Positions 16,787-25,967 of a stretch of DNA of 64,000 nucleotides are shown in pieces. This DNA comes from Filomicrobium insigne (GTDB lineage: Bacteria > Pseudomonadota > Alphaproteobacteria > Rhizobiales > Hyphomicrobiaceae): the NCBI RefSeq assembly GCF_900104305.1, contig NZ_FNJC01000001.1:62001-126000 (forward strand), read 5' to 3'. The position numbers and the translations under genes are program-made. The notes below the pieces were generated by a model, which worked only from the letters and a program-made list of their open reading frames with translations, had not been told where the DNA came from and did not search any database. The stretch's first letter is position 1. Every line of letters starts with the position of its first letter.

Positions 16787-17911
16787 TTATTCCGCGGCTT
16801 CGGCTGGGCGACCGGCCGTCTCCTCGCGATGCATATCGGCGAAGATCTTACGTGCGCGACGCAGGGCAAGATCCGGCTTGAGGAAGACTTCAGAATAGCC
16901 CTCGTCAGGGTATTCAAACATCTTCTGTTGCTCAGCAACCGCCCAGAGATCCTCTGCCGCCACATCGGGGAACATTTCAGAGGCGCGGCGCGCGGTCGAT
17001 TTGGAAGGATCACCCTTGGACATATGATGTGCGGGGCAATTGATGATGATGCGCCACACGTGGTTACGCTCATCAATCGGGGTGTGCGTATGGATCAGCA
17101 CGTACCCACGCTCAACACCCTCGACGTTCATCTCCCCGGGGTATTCCTGGTCGCCTTCACGCGGTGCGAGCTCGCCTGGAGGGGCGTTGCGCATAACCAC
17201 GCGCGTAACACCAGGATTCATAAGGCAGTGCGTGTGGTGCCGGTCAACGACATCGTAGTGGAACCAATCTACAAGGTAGGGCGGCTGGGCGTAGTCGTTG
17301 GTCTTGCGAATGGTCATTACATACTTGTTGCCGTCAACTTCGCCCTCTTCCAACTCGATCGGAATACGGCTGTTGGCGATATCACCGATGTTGCCATCGT
17401 GCAGCGGATAGAAGTGCGTGATATCGAGCAGGTTCTCGATCAGAAGCAGATAGTTCGAGTCGACGGTCATGGGGCCGACGCAGATCGATTCCCATTTGTC
17501 ATCGCCAACCTCAGGCACGCGAGGCGGCTTGCGTGTTTCAGACTTATCGGGATCACCCGGCCAGATCCAAACTAAGCCATCCTGCTCTATCACAGGAAAC
17601 GCGCGGACTACGGCTTGCGGGGAGATAGGCCCGGTGGGGTGAGACGGGATCATCACGCACTTGCCGGACGTGTCATAGCGCAGACCGTGATAGGCGCACT
17701 CGAGCGTGCCATCTTCCATCAAGCGGCCCTTGGACAGCGGAAAGCGTTTATGAGAGCAGCGATCGTCATAGGCAACGACATCGCCATCCTTCGTTCGCCA
17801 CATCACGATCGGACGTTTGGCGATCGTGTGCCCCGTCAGCTTCTCTTTGGGAAAGTCAGACGAGAGCCCGGCAACATACCAGCAGTCTCGCACAAAAATC
17901 TGTTCGGTCAT
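16787..17911 (-). CDS. Rieske non-heme iron oxygenase, VanA/phthalate-dioxygenase type, oxygenase component
   Basis: A 374-residue terminal oxygenase. The N-terminal Rieske centre has CSHKRFPLSKGRL and CAYHG at about residues 50-70 (C-X-H-X17-C-X2-H). The mononuclear iron site is in ENLLDITHFYPLHDG, with Asp and two His. This type typically O- or N-demethylates, or hydroxylates, aromatic acids and related compounds (vanillate, dicamba, phthalate). The ATG at 17911 follows GAGGAAACGAA. The next upstream gene, 61 bases away, is the matching reductase. The substrate is unknown; the neighbouring TRAP transporter and CoA genes point to an organic acid. Confidence 0.93.
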   Translation of the reverse strand: MTEQIFVRDCWYVAGLSSDFPKEKLTGHTIAKRPIVMWRTKDGDVVAYDDRCSHKRFPLSKGRLMEDGTLECAYHGLRYDTSGKCVMIPSHPTGPISPQAVVRAFPVIEQDGLVWIWPGDPDKSETRKPPRVPEVGDDKWESICVGPMTVDSNYLLLIENLLDITHFYPLHDGNIGDIANSRIPIELEEGEVDGNKYVMTIRKTNDYAQPPYLVDWFHYDVVDRHHTHCLMNPGVTRVVMRNAPPGELAPREGDQEYPGEMNVEGVERGYVLIHTHTPIDERNHVWRIIINCPAHHMSKGDPSKSTARRASEMFPDVAAEDLWAVAEQQKMFEYPDEGYSEVFLKPDLALRRARKIFADMHREETAGRPAEAAE

Positions 17912-17972
17912 TTCGTTTCCTCGCTCGTGTTTATTGTTTTGTTCTGGGGTAACTTGCAGCTCCGGGCCTCGG

Positions 17973-19001
17973 TTAGAGATCCAATTCAAGCACGCCGCCC
18001 TTGGCTCGCGCGCAGCAGACCATCACGTAGCTCTTGCGCTCTTTGTCGCTCAGAACGGTGTCGCGATGCTCAGGATTACCGGAGAGGTAACGTGTAATGC
18101 AGGTGCCGCAGTATCCATCCTCGCAGTCGGTATCGACGACGCAACCGGCGTCCTTCAGGACTTCGGAAATTGAGCGATCGGAAGGAACCGGCAACGTTTG
18201 CCCCGTGCTCTTGATCTTGACCTCGAAGGGCACATTCTCCGACTGATCGTATTCAATGCCGGCTGAAGCGAAGTATTCGCGGTGGACGGCATGGGGTGGC
18301 CACGCTTCCGTGCATTCGCCACAGGCGTTCATGAACCCCTGGGGACCACAGAAATAAAGGTGCGTTCCAATCTCGTAGTTGGAGAGAAGAGCTCTGATGT
18401 CGAGCCCATTCTGAGGTATCCCGCCATCGTGATGGATCGTGACCTTGCCAGCCTCGACGTAAGGCGCGAGCTGCTTGAGAAACGCTGTCCGCTCGGGACT
18501 GCGGGTTGCGTAGTGCATCGACCACCGCGCACCCTTGGCGTCCAGTTCCGCTATCATGGCCATCATTGGCGTTACGCCGATGCCACCTGCCAACAACAGA
18601 TGCGCGCGTGCCTCCCGGCCAGCCAAAGGAAAGTGATTGCGCGGATTGCTGACCACCAACGAGTCGCCCTCGCTGATTGCCTCATGCATCAACTTCGAAC
18701 CGCCGCGGCCGTTTTCTTCCTTCAGGACTGCGATGACGTACCGGTGCCGTTCCGCCGGATCGTTGCAAAGTGAATAGGAACGAATGGTTCCATCCTTCAA
18801 ATGCACTTCGACGTGTGCGCCGGCCGTAAACGGAGCCAACGGCGTCTCATCAGAAGCGACGAATTCAAAGGTCTTTATGCCTTCTGCAACGTCTTCGATT
18901 TTAGCGACACGTACCGTACGCTTTTCCTTGCGCCGTGCCAGATCGTCATCCGTTGACGTCTCATTCATCTCGTTTTCAAACCTGTCCGTCTCTTCAAGCA
19001 T
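17973..19001 (-). CDS. Phthalate-dioxygenase-type reductase (flavin, NAD, [2Fe-2S])
   Basis: A 342-residue electron-transfer protein for the adjacent oxygenase. Order of domains: flavin domain with RSYSLCNDP (the FMN-type signature of phthalate dioxygenase reductases), NAD domain with LLLAGGIGVTPMMAMI and LYFCGPQGFM, and a C-terminal plant-type [2Fe-2S] domain with the CEDGYCGTC cluster and a later Cys in MVCCAR. An acidic and then basic N-terminal extension of about 25 residues precedes the flavin domain. GGAGG stands 6 bases before the ATG at 19001. Pairing with the Rieske gene is typical of class IA/VanAB systems. Confidence 0.93.
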   Translation of the reverse strand: MLEETDRFENEMNETSTDDDLARRKEKRTVRVAKIEDVAEGIKTFEFVASDETPLAPFTAGAHVEVHLKDGTIRSYSLCNDPAERHRYVIAVLKEENGRGGSKLMHEAISEGDSLVVSNPRNHFPLAGREARAHLLLAGGIGVTPMMAMIAELDAKGARWSMHYATRSPERTAFLKQLAPYVEAGKVTIHHDGGIPQNGLDIRALLSNYEIGTHLYFCGPQGFMNACGECTEAWPPHAVHREYFASAGIEYDQSENVPFEVKIKSTGQTLPVPSDRSISEVLKDAGCVVDTDCEDGYCGTCITRYLSGNPEHRDTVLSDKERKSYVMVCCARAKGGVLELDL

Positions 19002-19190
19002 GTCCACCCTCCGGCGTGATAAGCCGTGTTGCTTTCATGCTCATGCTCGCCCATCCCATCAATCGACGCAAACGATATTAAAAGAACGAATATCATCAAT
19101 TTTTTTGATCATCATGACACCAAAACGCCGTAAAATAAGGGCCGGCGCCCTGCACGCCATGCTTTGCAGGGCACCGGCATCAGTAGCTCG

Positions 19191-20291
19191 TTAGGCGGGC
19201 CAGCTGAAATTCAGTGAACGTGCGTGGAGGAAATCTCCTTCCGCAACGGTGGTGTAAGCTTTCTGCTCGCCACGGAACTTGTTCATGCTGGCAAAGATCT
19301 TCTTCGCCAACGCATCCCGTTCCGTGATCTCGTTTAGAACCTCAGCAGACGTTTCGCCGAGTTTCGTGATCTGCTCGTCGTTGAGCCTCCGGATCTCGAC
19401 GCCGTGCTTGTTCACAAACTGATCAAGGATGGGCCCAGAGCGCGCCTGGAATTCACTCAACATGACAACATTCGCAGAGAATGCACATTGCTGAACGATC
19501 GCTTTGAGATCGTCTTCGAGCGAATCCCACTGCTTCTTATTGACGAAGAGTTCGAGCACTGTTCCCGGCTCGTGCCAGCCCGGGGTGTAGTAGTACTTCG
19601 CGTGGCGCCAGAAGCCCAAGGATGCTTCACCGTAAGGGTTGTTCCACTCGACCCAGTCGATCGCACCAGAGGCCAGCGCGGTCGTTACTTCGTTGGCCGG
19701 CAAGTTAACAACGGTGGCACCGAGACGCTTCATCACCTCGCCACCGAGACCCGGCATACGCACCTTCAGACCTTTAATGTCGTCGAGCGTATTGACCTCT
19801 TTGCGGCTCCAGCCCGGATGCTGCACGCCGGTGTTACCGCAGGGAAAGAACTTGCAGCCAAACGCATCGGCATAAAGTTCATCGCACAGCTTTTCACCGC
19901 CGCCGAAGTGATACCAGGCATTGTATTCCTGAGCGGTCAGACCGAAGGGGAAGTTACTGACAATTTCAGCCGCGGGTGCTTTGCCCTTCCAATAATAAGG
20001 GCACCCATGGCCCATCTCGACGGTACCCGTCTTCACCGCGTCGATGGATTCAAATGCCGGTACGATTTCGCCGGCAGCGAAGAGCTCAACGGACAAACGT
20101 CCGCCGGTGCACTTGGTCACCTGATCCGCAAAGTACTGCGCTCCTGTGCCGAGCCCTGGCAGGTTCTTTTGCCAAGTCGTCACCATCCGCCATTTACGCT
20201 TGTTTTGGGCAATTGCTGGCTTGGGGAAAGTCGCAGCGGCTGCCGCAGCCGTTGTCGCTGCAGCAGACACCATGAATGTCCTGCGATGCAT
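19191..20291 (-). CDS. TRAP transporter substrate-binding protein (DctP/TakP-like), Tat-exported
   Basis: A 366-residue periplasmic solute-binding protein. The signal peptide is of the twin-arginine type (HRRTFMVSAAATTAAAAAA, cleavage near AIAQ). The domain contains NLPANEVTTALASGAIDWVEW and PYGEASLGFWRHA-YYYTPGWHEPG, characteristic of the branch that includes the 2-oxoacid-binding protein TakP, in which a cation and a carboxylate are bound. An Arg in LKVRMPGLGG fits the carboxylate-binding Arg of the family. GGAGG lies 8 bases before the ATG at 20291. Its permease genes are about 2 kb further right, separated by an oppositely oriented gene pair. A linear or aromatic carboxylate is the probable ligand. 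Confidence 0.92.
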   Translation of the reverse strand: MHRRTFMVSAAATTAAAAAATFPKPAIAQNKRKWRMVTTWQKNLPGLGTGAQYFADQVTKCTGGRLSVELFAAGEIVPAFESIDAVKTGTVEMGHGCPYYWKGKAPAAEIVSNFPFGLTAQEYNAWYHFGGGEKLCDELYADAFGCKFFPCGNTGVQHPGWSRKEVNTLDDIKGLKVRMPGLGGEVMKRLGATVVNLPANEVTTALASGAIDWVEWNNPYGEASLGFWRHAKYYYTPGWHEPGTVLELFVNKKQWDSLEDDLKAIVQQCAFSANVVMLSEFQARSGPILDQFVNKHGVEIRRLNDEQITKLGETSAEVLNEITERDALAKKIFASMNKFRGEQKAYTTVAEGDFLHARSLNFSWPA

Positions 20292-20510
20292 GGGTATTTC
20301 CTCCGACAATCATTTTTATCGGGAGCCCCGCTTACTTTACGACACCCCCTTTTTTGCAGGAACCGACGCTCGCTGCCGCTGCGTCGCGGAGCGTTCGACG
20401 ATCCCATGCGAACACTATCGGAGACGAAACGCATCACTACAATCGATTATTTTCAATCTAGACTCTCCATTAAATCTGATAGGATAAAATTGAAACGTCG
20501 GGGGTGTTCC

Positions 20511-20564
20511 ATGAAAATCAGTCAATACACACCCAATCATTTCAGCGAAGATCGGGGAGGCTGA
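20511..20564 (+). CDS. Possible 17-residue leader peptide ahead of the AhpD-like gene
   Basis: An ATG with GGGGG 7 bases upstream opens a 17-codon frame (MKISQYTPNHFSEDRGG) that stops 4 bases before the next gene's ATG. The next gene's ribosome binding site (GGGGAGG) is formed by the last codons of this frame, an arrangement that allows translational coupling. The sequence has no run of one amino acid, so attenuation by a scarce amino acid is not suggested. It may equally be a chance frame. Confidence 0.3.
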   Translation: MKISQYTPNHFSEDRGG

Positions 20565-20568
20565 ACGC

Positions 20569-21195
20569 ATGGCGCGCGTGGGCGAATTAGACGGGTCGGC
20601 ATTGCCGGCCGACCTTCAAACGCTTTGGAAAACGTTCTCAACCCCTCCGCGCGACTTCACGAACCAAGTCCGCGTGCTTGCCCACTCACCGGATGCGTTT
20701 CGGCATCTCTATGGATTGATCGAGGCCTTACGATCATCGCCAAGCCTCTCGCCACGACTGATTGAAATCGCTGTGGTTACGACGAGCCGCGTCAACGCTT
20801 GCCCTTATTGCGTCGGACATCACGGAGCCGCCTTGGCTGCGCACGGGCTAGAGCCTGAAACCATCGAAAACATTTTGGAGCCCGATGTACCCGGCCTCAG
20901 CGAGAAGGAACGCCTCGTACGGGATTATGCGCGGCTTGTGTCCGAACGAGCCTGGGGCATCAGGGACAGCGTATTTGAGGATCTCTCCAAGCATTTCGAC
21001 GAGCGGGAGATTGTCGAACTCACCGTGCGCATCGGTTTGTGCACATTGTTCAACAAGTTCAATCAGGCACTGCAAATCGACGCCGAGACAAGTCTCATGA
21101 CAATGCTCTCTGGCTCTGGATTGGAGGCTGGCGAAGGTATGCCGACATCGCCCGCGCGTACGAACGACAAAACATCGCGCGAGGAAGCCCAATGA
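20569..21195 (+). CDS. Carboxymuconolactone decarboxylase/AhpD-like protein
   Basis: A 208-residue all-helical protein of the AhpD/CMD superfamily. The motif NACPYCVGHHGAAL gives the redox pair CXXC followed by His, as in peroxidase-related members, rather than the non-redox decarboxylases. The usual upstream acidic residue of the proton relay is present in SPRLIEIAVVTTSR. The likely role is alkylhydroperoxidase-type or a small-molecule redox step. It shares four bases (ATGA) with the following lysR gene and is divergent from the TRAP binding-protein gene, so it belongs to the same locus. Confidence 0.85.
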   Translation: MARVGELDGSALPADLQTLWKTFSTPPRDFTNQVRVLAHSPDAFRHLYGLIEALRSSPSLSPRLIEIAVVTTSRVNACPYCVGHHGAALAAHGLEPETIENILEPDVPGLSEKERLVRDYARLVSERAWGIRDSVFEDLSKHFDEREIVELTVRIGLCTLFNKFNQALQIDAETSLMTMLSGSGLEAGEGMPTSPARTNDKTSREEAQ

Positions 21196-22130
21196 ATTTC
21201 AAGCAATTGGAAACGTATTATTGGGCCGCCAAACTGGGTAGCTTCTGCTCGGCGGCTCAGCGGCTCAATGCAACGCAATCTACTGTCTCCATGCGCATCA
21301 TAGAGCTTGAGCGCGATTTGGGCGTCGAACTTTTCGACCGAAGTCAACGCACAGCGCGCCCGACGGCCAAGGGTCGCGAGCTAATGGCCTACGCAGAACA
21401 GGCGATGCGGCTTTCGGTTGAAATTCAGCAAACCATTGGGGCAGAAGACGCCGCGACCGGCATCTTGCGTATCGGTGTCGTTGAGATGATTTCGGTCACG
21501 TGGCTTCCCGCGCTTATGAAGCTCATCCATGAGCGGTTTCCATCCATCACCGTGGAGCTGGACGAAGCGCTCACCCATAATCTTATTGAGCGATTGAATC
21601 AGGGCTCACTTGATCTCATCCTGATTCCCGGTCGTGTTCCCGGCTATAGCACGACGCCGGTGCCGCTCGGATACGTCGATTTCGCGTGGGTCGCCAGTCC
21701 GTCTCTTGGCGTGCCGGATTCAGTTCTCACACCCAAGCTTATGCAGGAATATCCGATCATCGCTTTATCGCGAGAGTCGTATCACTACACCTCAATTGAA
21801 GATTGGTTTCGCTCGGGTGACGCTTATTGCCGCCGCGTAGATACGTGCAAAAGCTTCGGCGTCGCTGCCTCGCTGGCAGCAGCTGGCCTCGGCTTAACGC
21901 TGCTCCCGCCTCGCTGCCATCAGGACACGATCGATTCAGGACGATTGAAGATCCTCGAAACCGATCCGGCGGTTCCTCGCGTGGAATTCACCGCAACGAC
22001 GGCTATCGGCAGCATTCAACCAGTCGCGCGGAAAATTGCGCGACTGGCCGCTGCGGTGAGTAACTTTTCCGATGTGCCGCCGGCCAAATCCGGCCGGCGG
22101 GAAAAACGTTCATCCTTACCCGCGTCTTAG
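21192..22130 (+). CDS. LysR-family transcriptional regulator
   Basis: A 312-residue regulator. The N-terminal winged HTH (MNFKQLETYYWAAKLGSFCSAAQRL then STVSMRIIELERDLGVELF) is followed by the periplasmic-binding-like effector domain, with DLDLIL-type and GVAASLAAAGLGLTLLP segments in place. Its ATG overlaps the stop of the AhpD-like gene, so both are on one transcript. It is divergent from the TRAP binding-protein and oxygenase genes, and its stop overlaps the convergent permease gene by 3 bases. It is the natural candidate to regulate the catabolic island, with a pathway acid as inducer. Confidence 0.92.
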   Translation: MNFKQLETYYWAAKLGSFCSAAQRLNATQSTVSMRIIELERDLGVELFDRSQRTARPTAKGRELMAYAEQAMRLSVEIQQTIGAEDAATGILRIGVVEMISVTWLPALMKLIHERFPSITVELDEALTHNLIERLNQGSLDLILIPGRVPGYSTTPVPLGYVDFAWVASPSLGVPDSVLTPKLMQEYPIIALSRESYHYTSIEDWFRSGDAYCRRVDTCKSFGVAASLAAAGLGLTLLPPRCHQDTIDSGRLKILETDPAVPRVEFTATTAIGSIQPVARKIARLAAAVSNFSDVPPAKSGRREKRSSLPAS

Positions 22131-23509
22131 CCCAAAAGGACTGACGGCAGCCAGGTCGCAATTTCGGGGAAGGTCCAGATGATGGCCAGCATCAGGATCT
22201 GTATTGCGATAAACGGCATCACACCCCGATAGATCGTCGTGGTCTTGATCGACGATGGTGTCACGCCTCTGATATAGAACAGCGCCCAACCAAATGGTGG
22301 TGTCAGGAAGCTCGTCTGCAGGTTGATACCCATCATCACGCCGAGCCAAACAGGGCTGATATCGGCCATGAAAAGCGCTGGTGCTACGATGGGCACAACG
22401 ATGAAAACGATCTCGATAAAGTCGAGCACAAAGCCCATCACGAACATAACAAGCATAACAATGAGCATGGCGGTGAAGAACCCGCCCGGTAGGCCCGTCA
22501 GAAACTCATGAACCAAATGATCGCCGCCAAAGCCGCGGAACGTCAGCGAAAAGATCGACGCGCCGATCAAGATCGCAAACACCATTGCGGAAATACGTGC
22601 CGTTGAACTTGCGACCTCACGCAATACGCTGATCTTAAGTTGCCCGCGAAGGAAAGCCAACAGAGTTGCCCCCACGCCACCGAATGACGCTGCTTCTGTT
22701 GGCGTGGCCAGACCTCCCAGGATGGACCCGAGCACTGCCAGGATAAGGAAGATCGGTGGCACGAGAGCCTTTGCGATCTTGAGGATCAGCTCCGTCCGCC
22801 CGACATCCTTGCGATAATATGCCGGGCTCGTCTCAGGGTTAAAGATAGCCATGTAGACGAGATAGAGGATGTATAGACTACTCAGCATTAGCCCTGGGAT
22901 CAAGGCGCCCGCGAACAGATCGATGACACTGAACGGTTCGACGATGAAATTGCCCTTTGCGAGCTGCGATTCCGCATATACGCCAGATAGCGAGTCAGCC
23001 AGCACGACCAAGGCAATCGACGGGGGGATGATCTGACCCAGCGTGCCCGAGGCACAGACCGTTCCGCAGGCCAGCTTGGGGTCGTAACCTGCCTTCAACA
23101 TCGCAGGCAGGCTCAATAGCCCCATGGTGACAACTGTTGCTCCGACAATGCCCGTCGAGGCCGCCAGCAACATGCCGACGATGGTTACGGATATGCCTAG
23201 GCCACCGCGCAACGAGCCGAAGCATTGGCCCATCGTTTCCAGGAGTTCATCAGCAATCCGCGAGCGTTCGAGCATCACGCCCATGAACACAAACAACGGT
23301 ACAGCAACAAGAACCTCGTTGCTCATCACGCCGTAGAGGCGACCAGGGATTGCGTTGAAAAAGAACAAATCGAACACGCCCATCGAAGCCCCGATGAACG
23401 CAAACACAACCGATACTCCCGCCAACGTAAAGGCGACGGGAAAGCCGAGCATCATGGCGGCGCAAACTGCGACGAGAAGCAGAATGCTCATAAGTTCGTT
23501 TGTCGGCAT
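22127..23509 (-). CDS. dctM: TRAP transporter large permease
   Basis: A 460-residue inner-membrane protein with about 12 hydrophobic segments, the DctM subunit that carries the substrate driven by sodium or proton flow. Family signatures seen are GFPVAFTLAGVS near the N-terminus, LLAASTGIVGATVVTMGLLSLP, and GTLGQIIPPSIALVVL. The C-terminal PVWLGVMMGINLQTSFLTPPFGWALFYIRG is also typical. The ATG at 23509 follows GGGGGAATAAG; the upstream frame overlaps dctQ. One base separates it from dctQ. It ends by overlapping the convergent lysR gene. Confidence 0.94.
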   Translation of the reverse strand: MPTNELMSILLLVAVCAAMMLGFPVAFTLAGVSVVFAFIGASMGVFDLFFFNAIPGRLYGVMSNEVLVAVPLFVFMGVMLERSRIADELLETMGQCFGSLRGGLGISVTIVGMLLAASTGIVGATVVTMGLLSLPAMLKAGYDPKLACGTVCASGTLGQIIPPSIALVVLADSLSGVYAESQLAKGNFIVEPFSVIDLFAGALIPGLMLSSLYILYLVYMAIFNPETSPAYYRKDVGRTELILKIAKALVPPIFLILAVLGSILGGLATPTEAASFGGVGATLLAFLRGQLKISVLREVASSTARISAMVFAILIGASIFSLTFRGFGGDHLVHEFLTGLPGGFFTAMLIVMLVMFVMGFVLDFIEIVFIVVPIVAPALFMADISPVWLGVMMGINLQTSFLTPPFGWALFYIRGVTPSSIKTTTIYRGVMPFIAIQILMLAIIWTFPEIATWLPSVLLG

Positions 23510-23510
23510 C

Positions 23511-24080
23511 TTATTCCCCCGAATGAGCTGCAGCTGAGCCTTGAGGCGCGGCGTTAAAATCCGGACTCCATTCTTCGGCGCCACGGAGCACCAAGATGCT
23601 TCTCAGCAATAACGCTAAGCCTTGAAGACCAACGAGGACGACGAAGGCAAGGATGCAGCTCTTAAGCAGGAACAGGCCGGCTAATCCGCCAGCCTCCTGA
23701 GAGCCTTCAAGCCGGCTCCAGGACAGCTCGACATAAGGGTAGGAGACCCACCAGATCAAAATGAGTGTCGGAAACAGGAATGCGAGCGTTCCGAAACCGT
23801 TGATCAGGGCTTTTGTTTTTGGGCTCGCGGCGCCGTAAAAGACGTCAATGCGGACGTGCCCGTCGTGGAGAAGCGTGTAACCCGATGCCAAAAGGAAGAT
23901 GATGGCGTGGGTCCACAAGTAAACTTCCTGCAGCCAAACCCAGCCCAGACTGAACCCATATCGCAGCACAGCGACTAGGCACGTGTTGAAGACTAGTAAT
24001 ATGCTGAGCCACGAGATGACGCGACCAACGCGTTCGTTAAACCACTCTATGGCGGTTACCGCCGCAGCAAGACCTTCCAT
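23511..24080 (-). CDS. dctQ: TRAP transporter small permease
   Basis: A 189-residue membrane protein with four hydrophobic segments: about residues 18-38, 52-70, 95-115 and 135-158. The DctQ signature WLQEVYLWTHAIIFLLASGYTLLHDGHVRID-V is present in pieces in the second quarter. The C-terminal tail is soluble and Ala/Ser-rich. It has GGGGGGAC directly before its ATG and is followed after one base by dctM, so the two are coupled. It has the same orientation as the oxygenase and binding-protein genes, but a lysR-containing segment on the other strand lies between them. Confidence 0.92.
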   Translation of the reverse strand: MEGLAAAVTAIEWFNERVGRVISWLSILLVFNTCLVAVLRYGFSLGWVWLQEVYLWTHAIIFLLASGYTLLHDGHVRIDVFYGAASPKTKALINGFGTLAFLFPTLILIWWVSYPYVELSWSRLEGSQEAGGLAGLFLLKSCILAFVVLVGLQGLALLLRSILVLRGAEEWSPDFNAAPQGSAAAHSGE

Positions 24081-24342
24081 GTCCCCCCGAAACCCAAAGC
24101 GCTTCCACCCTAACCGGCTTTTTCAAGCTCTATAATTTTAGTGCGCATCATGTTGCCACCTGGATCAAAGCCCAGCGTTTTCAGCACAGACGCACGTCGC
24201 AATCCAGCCCCGAAATGGAAACCGAATTCAGTTTGGGTCGACAGTCGCAAAGACGACCCATCAACTCAAACGAATTTATTGAATAAGGATTCAACAGGAA
24301 TTCTGTATTGGTGAGCGTCCCGCGCTTTAGAGTCATGAAGGC

Positions 24343-25773
24343 TTACGCGACCTCGTACCAGCTGCTCATACCGCCGGCTTGATGCTCAAGCATATGGCAG
24401 TGAAGCATCCAGCGTCCCGGATTATGCGCCAGGAAGGCGACCGTTACCTCTTCACCGCGCTCCATCAAAATCGTATCGCGCCAATAGGGTAGAGGCGTTC
24501 GCCGCGCGTGCGCGACCTCCTTTACGTGATGGCCATGGAAGTGCATCGCGTGCGGCCAAGCCGTACGATTGACAATGCGTACTTTTACCGTTTTCCCAAG
24601 CGGTATCTGCATCAACGGCGATTGGGGCATTCCAACAATTCCGTTGAATGCCCAAATTTTATGATGCTCGCGGACCAGCTCGCGCGCACCATAGCGCTTA
24701 CCTTTGTACTCGGCGGCTTCAAACGCCGACATCGCACCGCCGGTCATCTCAAGATCTACGTTGATGGCACGATCGAGGTCCAATGCGACCGGCATCGGGT
24801 TTTGGGGCAGTAAAGGAATGTCGGTCAGGATATTCGGCCGTTCGCGCTTTTCCTTATGATAGACAAAACGGCCAATACGCAACTTCTCCCGACCGGTATC
24901 GGCCAGGATCGAAGTCTGCGCCCCGACGTCCTGGTCGCAATCCAAAATAAGATCTGCGCGTTGTGCAGGGGCTAGGCGTACGAGGTTATTGCCCGGCGCA
25001 AACGGACGATCTAATGGCTGCCCATCGAGCGCGATCACCATCGGGACATGTCCCTCGAACGTAATCCCGATAATGCGTGCGTTGGCAGCATTGATGAGCC
25101 GTAGGCGCAGGCGCTGCCCAGCGCGTACCGGGATATCCTGTTCGCCGCGCCCGTTGAGCGTCAGGACGTTGCCCAGTCGTCCCGCATGCGAAATGTCGTG
25201 CATGCTTCCAAGGGACGCCTCGTCGATGTGACCGTTGTCCCCGAGGCGCCAGTCATCGATCATCAGGACCAGATCTTGATCACAGGGCGGTGGCTGCTGC
25301 TCTTCAACGATGAATGGGCCATAAAGACCGCGTGCCAACTGCTCCCAGGTCCGGTTATGCGGATGATACCAATAGGTGCCGGCATCAGGTGGCGAGAAGC
25401 GGTACGCGAAAGTTTCGCCCGGAGTGACCGGGGTTTGCGTGAGCCCTGCAACGCCGTCCATGCTGTTATCGATCCGAATGCCGTGCCAGTGGATTGTCGT
25501 CGGCTGAGGCAGCGAATTGACGAGATCAATGGCGACTGGTTTGCCCTGCGCAACGCGCAATTCAGGCCCAGGCACATGGCCCTCGTAGCCCCAGATCGGC
25601 GTGCGCGGCGCATCTGTCTCCAACAGTTCGGCTTCACCCAGCTTAGCGGTTAATCGCCGTACCTGTTCATTTGTGGAAGGCTGTTGCGCTTTCAGCGACC
25701 CCGCCAAGACTGTCGCAGCGGCAAAAGCCGAGGCACCCCCAGTGAATTGTCGTCGCGTGATCGTGAAGCGCAT
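24343..25773 (-). CDS. Multicopper oxidase, Tat-exported
   Basis: A 476-residue periplasmic laccase/CueO/CopA-like oxidase. The twin-arginine signal TRRQFTGGASAFAAA is at residues about 7-21. All four copper-ligand blocks are present: HWHG, WYHPHNRTWEQ, HAMHFHGHH and HCHMLEHQAGGM. The last ends in Met at the type 1 axial position. Three cupredoxin domains are expected from the length. No Met-rich copper-sensing loop is obvious. The start at 25773 (or the ATG just before it) follows GGAGGG. It could oxidise Cu(I), Mn, Fe or phenolic compounds. The neighbouring gene is a divergent glutathione S-transferase. Confidence 0.9.
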   Translation of the reverse strand: MRFTITRRQFTGGASAFAAATVLAGSLKAQQPSTNEQVRRLTAKLGEAELLETDAPRTPIWGYEGHVPGPELRVAQGKPVAIDLVNSLPQPTTIHWHGIRIDNSMDGVAGLTQTPVTPGETFAYRFSPPDAGTYWYHPHNRTWEQLARGLYGPFIVEEQQPPPCDQDLVLMIDDWRLGDNGHIDEASLGSMHDISHAGRLGNVLTLNGRGEQDIPVRAGQRLRLRLINAANARIIGITFEGHVPMVIALDGQPLDRPFAPGNNLVRLAPAQRADLILDCDQDVGAQTSILADTGREKLRIGRFVYHKEKRERPNILTDIPLLPQNPMPVALDLDRAINVDLEMTGGAMSAFEAAEYKGKRYGARELVREHHKIWAFNGIVGMPQSPLMQIPLGKTVKVRIVNRTAWPHAMHFHGHHVKEVAHARRTPLPYWRDTILMERGEEVTVAFLAHNPGRWMLHCHMLEHQAGGMSSWYEVA

Positions 25774-25967
25774 CATCCCTCCGCGCACTGCGGGTGCCGC
25801 CAGCTCTTGCCAATATAACGTTATTCTGCAGTTTAGCCGAATTTCGCGGTCAGGTATTGAGGCGTCACTCCAGACTTTGCATTGCGAGTTCGAAGGTGGC
25901 ATCAAGCGGCTTGTAAATCCGGCTCTGCCCGCACATTCAGTCAGTGCCTTGCCACAGGATCCCCTAG

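Noticed and set aside
15886-20564. Long plus-strand frames opposite the CoA-transferase, Rieske oxygenase and TRAP binding-protein genes (15886-16881, 16736-17575, 19404-20564)
   Set aside because: Each mirrors a well-identified gene on the minus strand and shows no family similarity or ribosome binding site.
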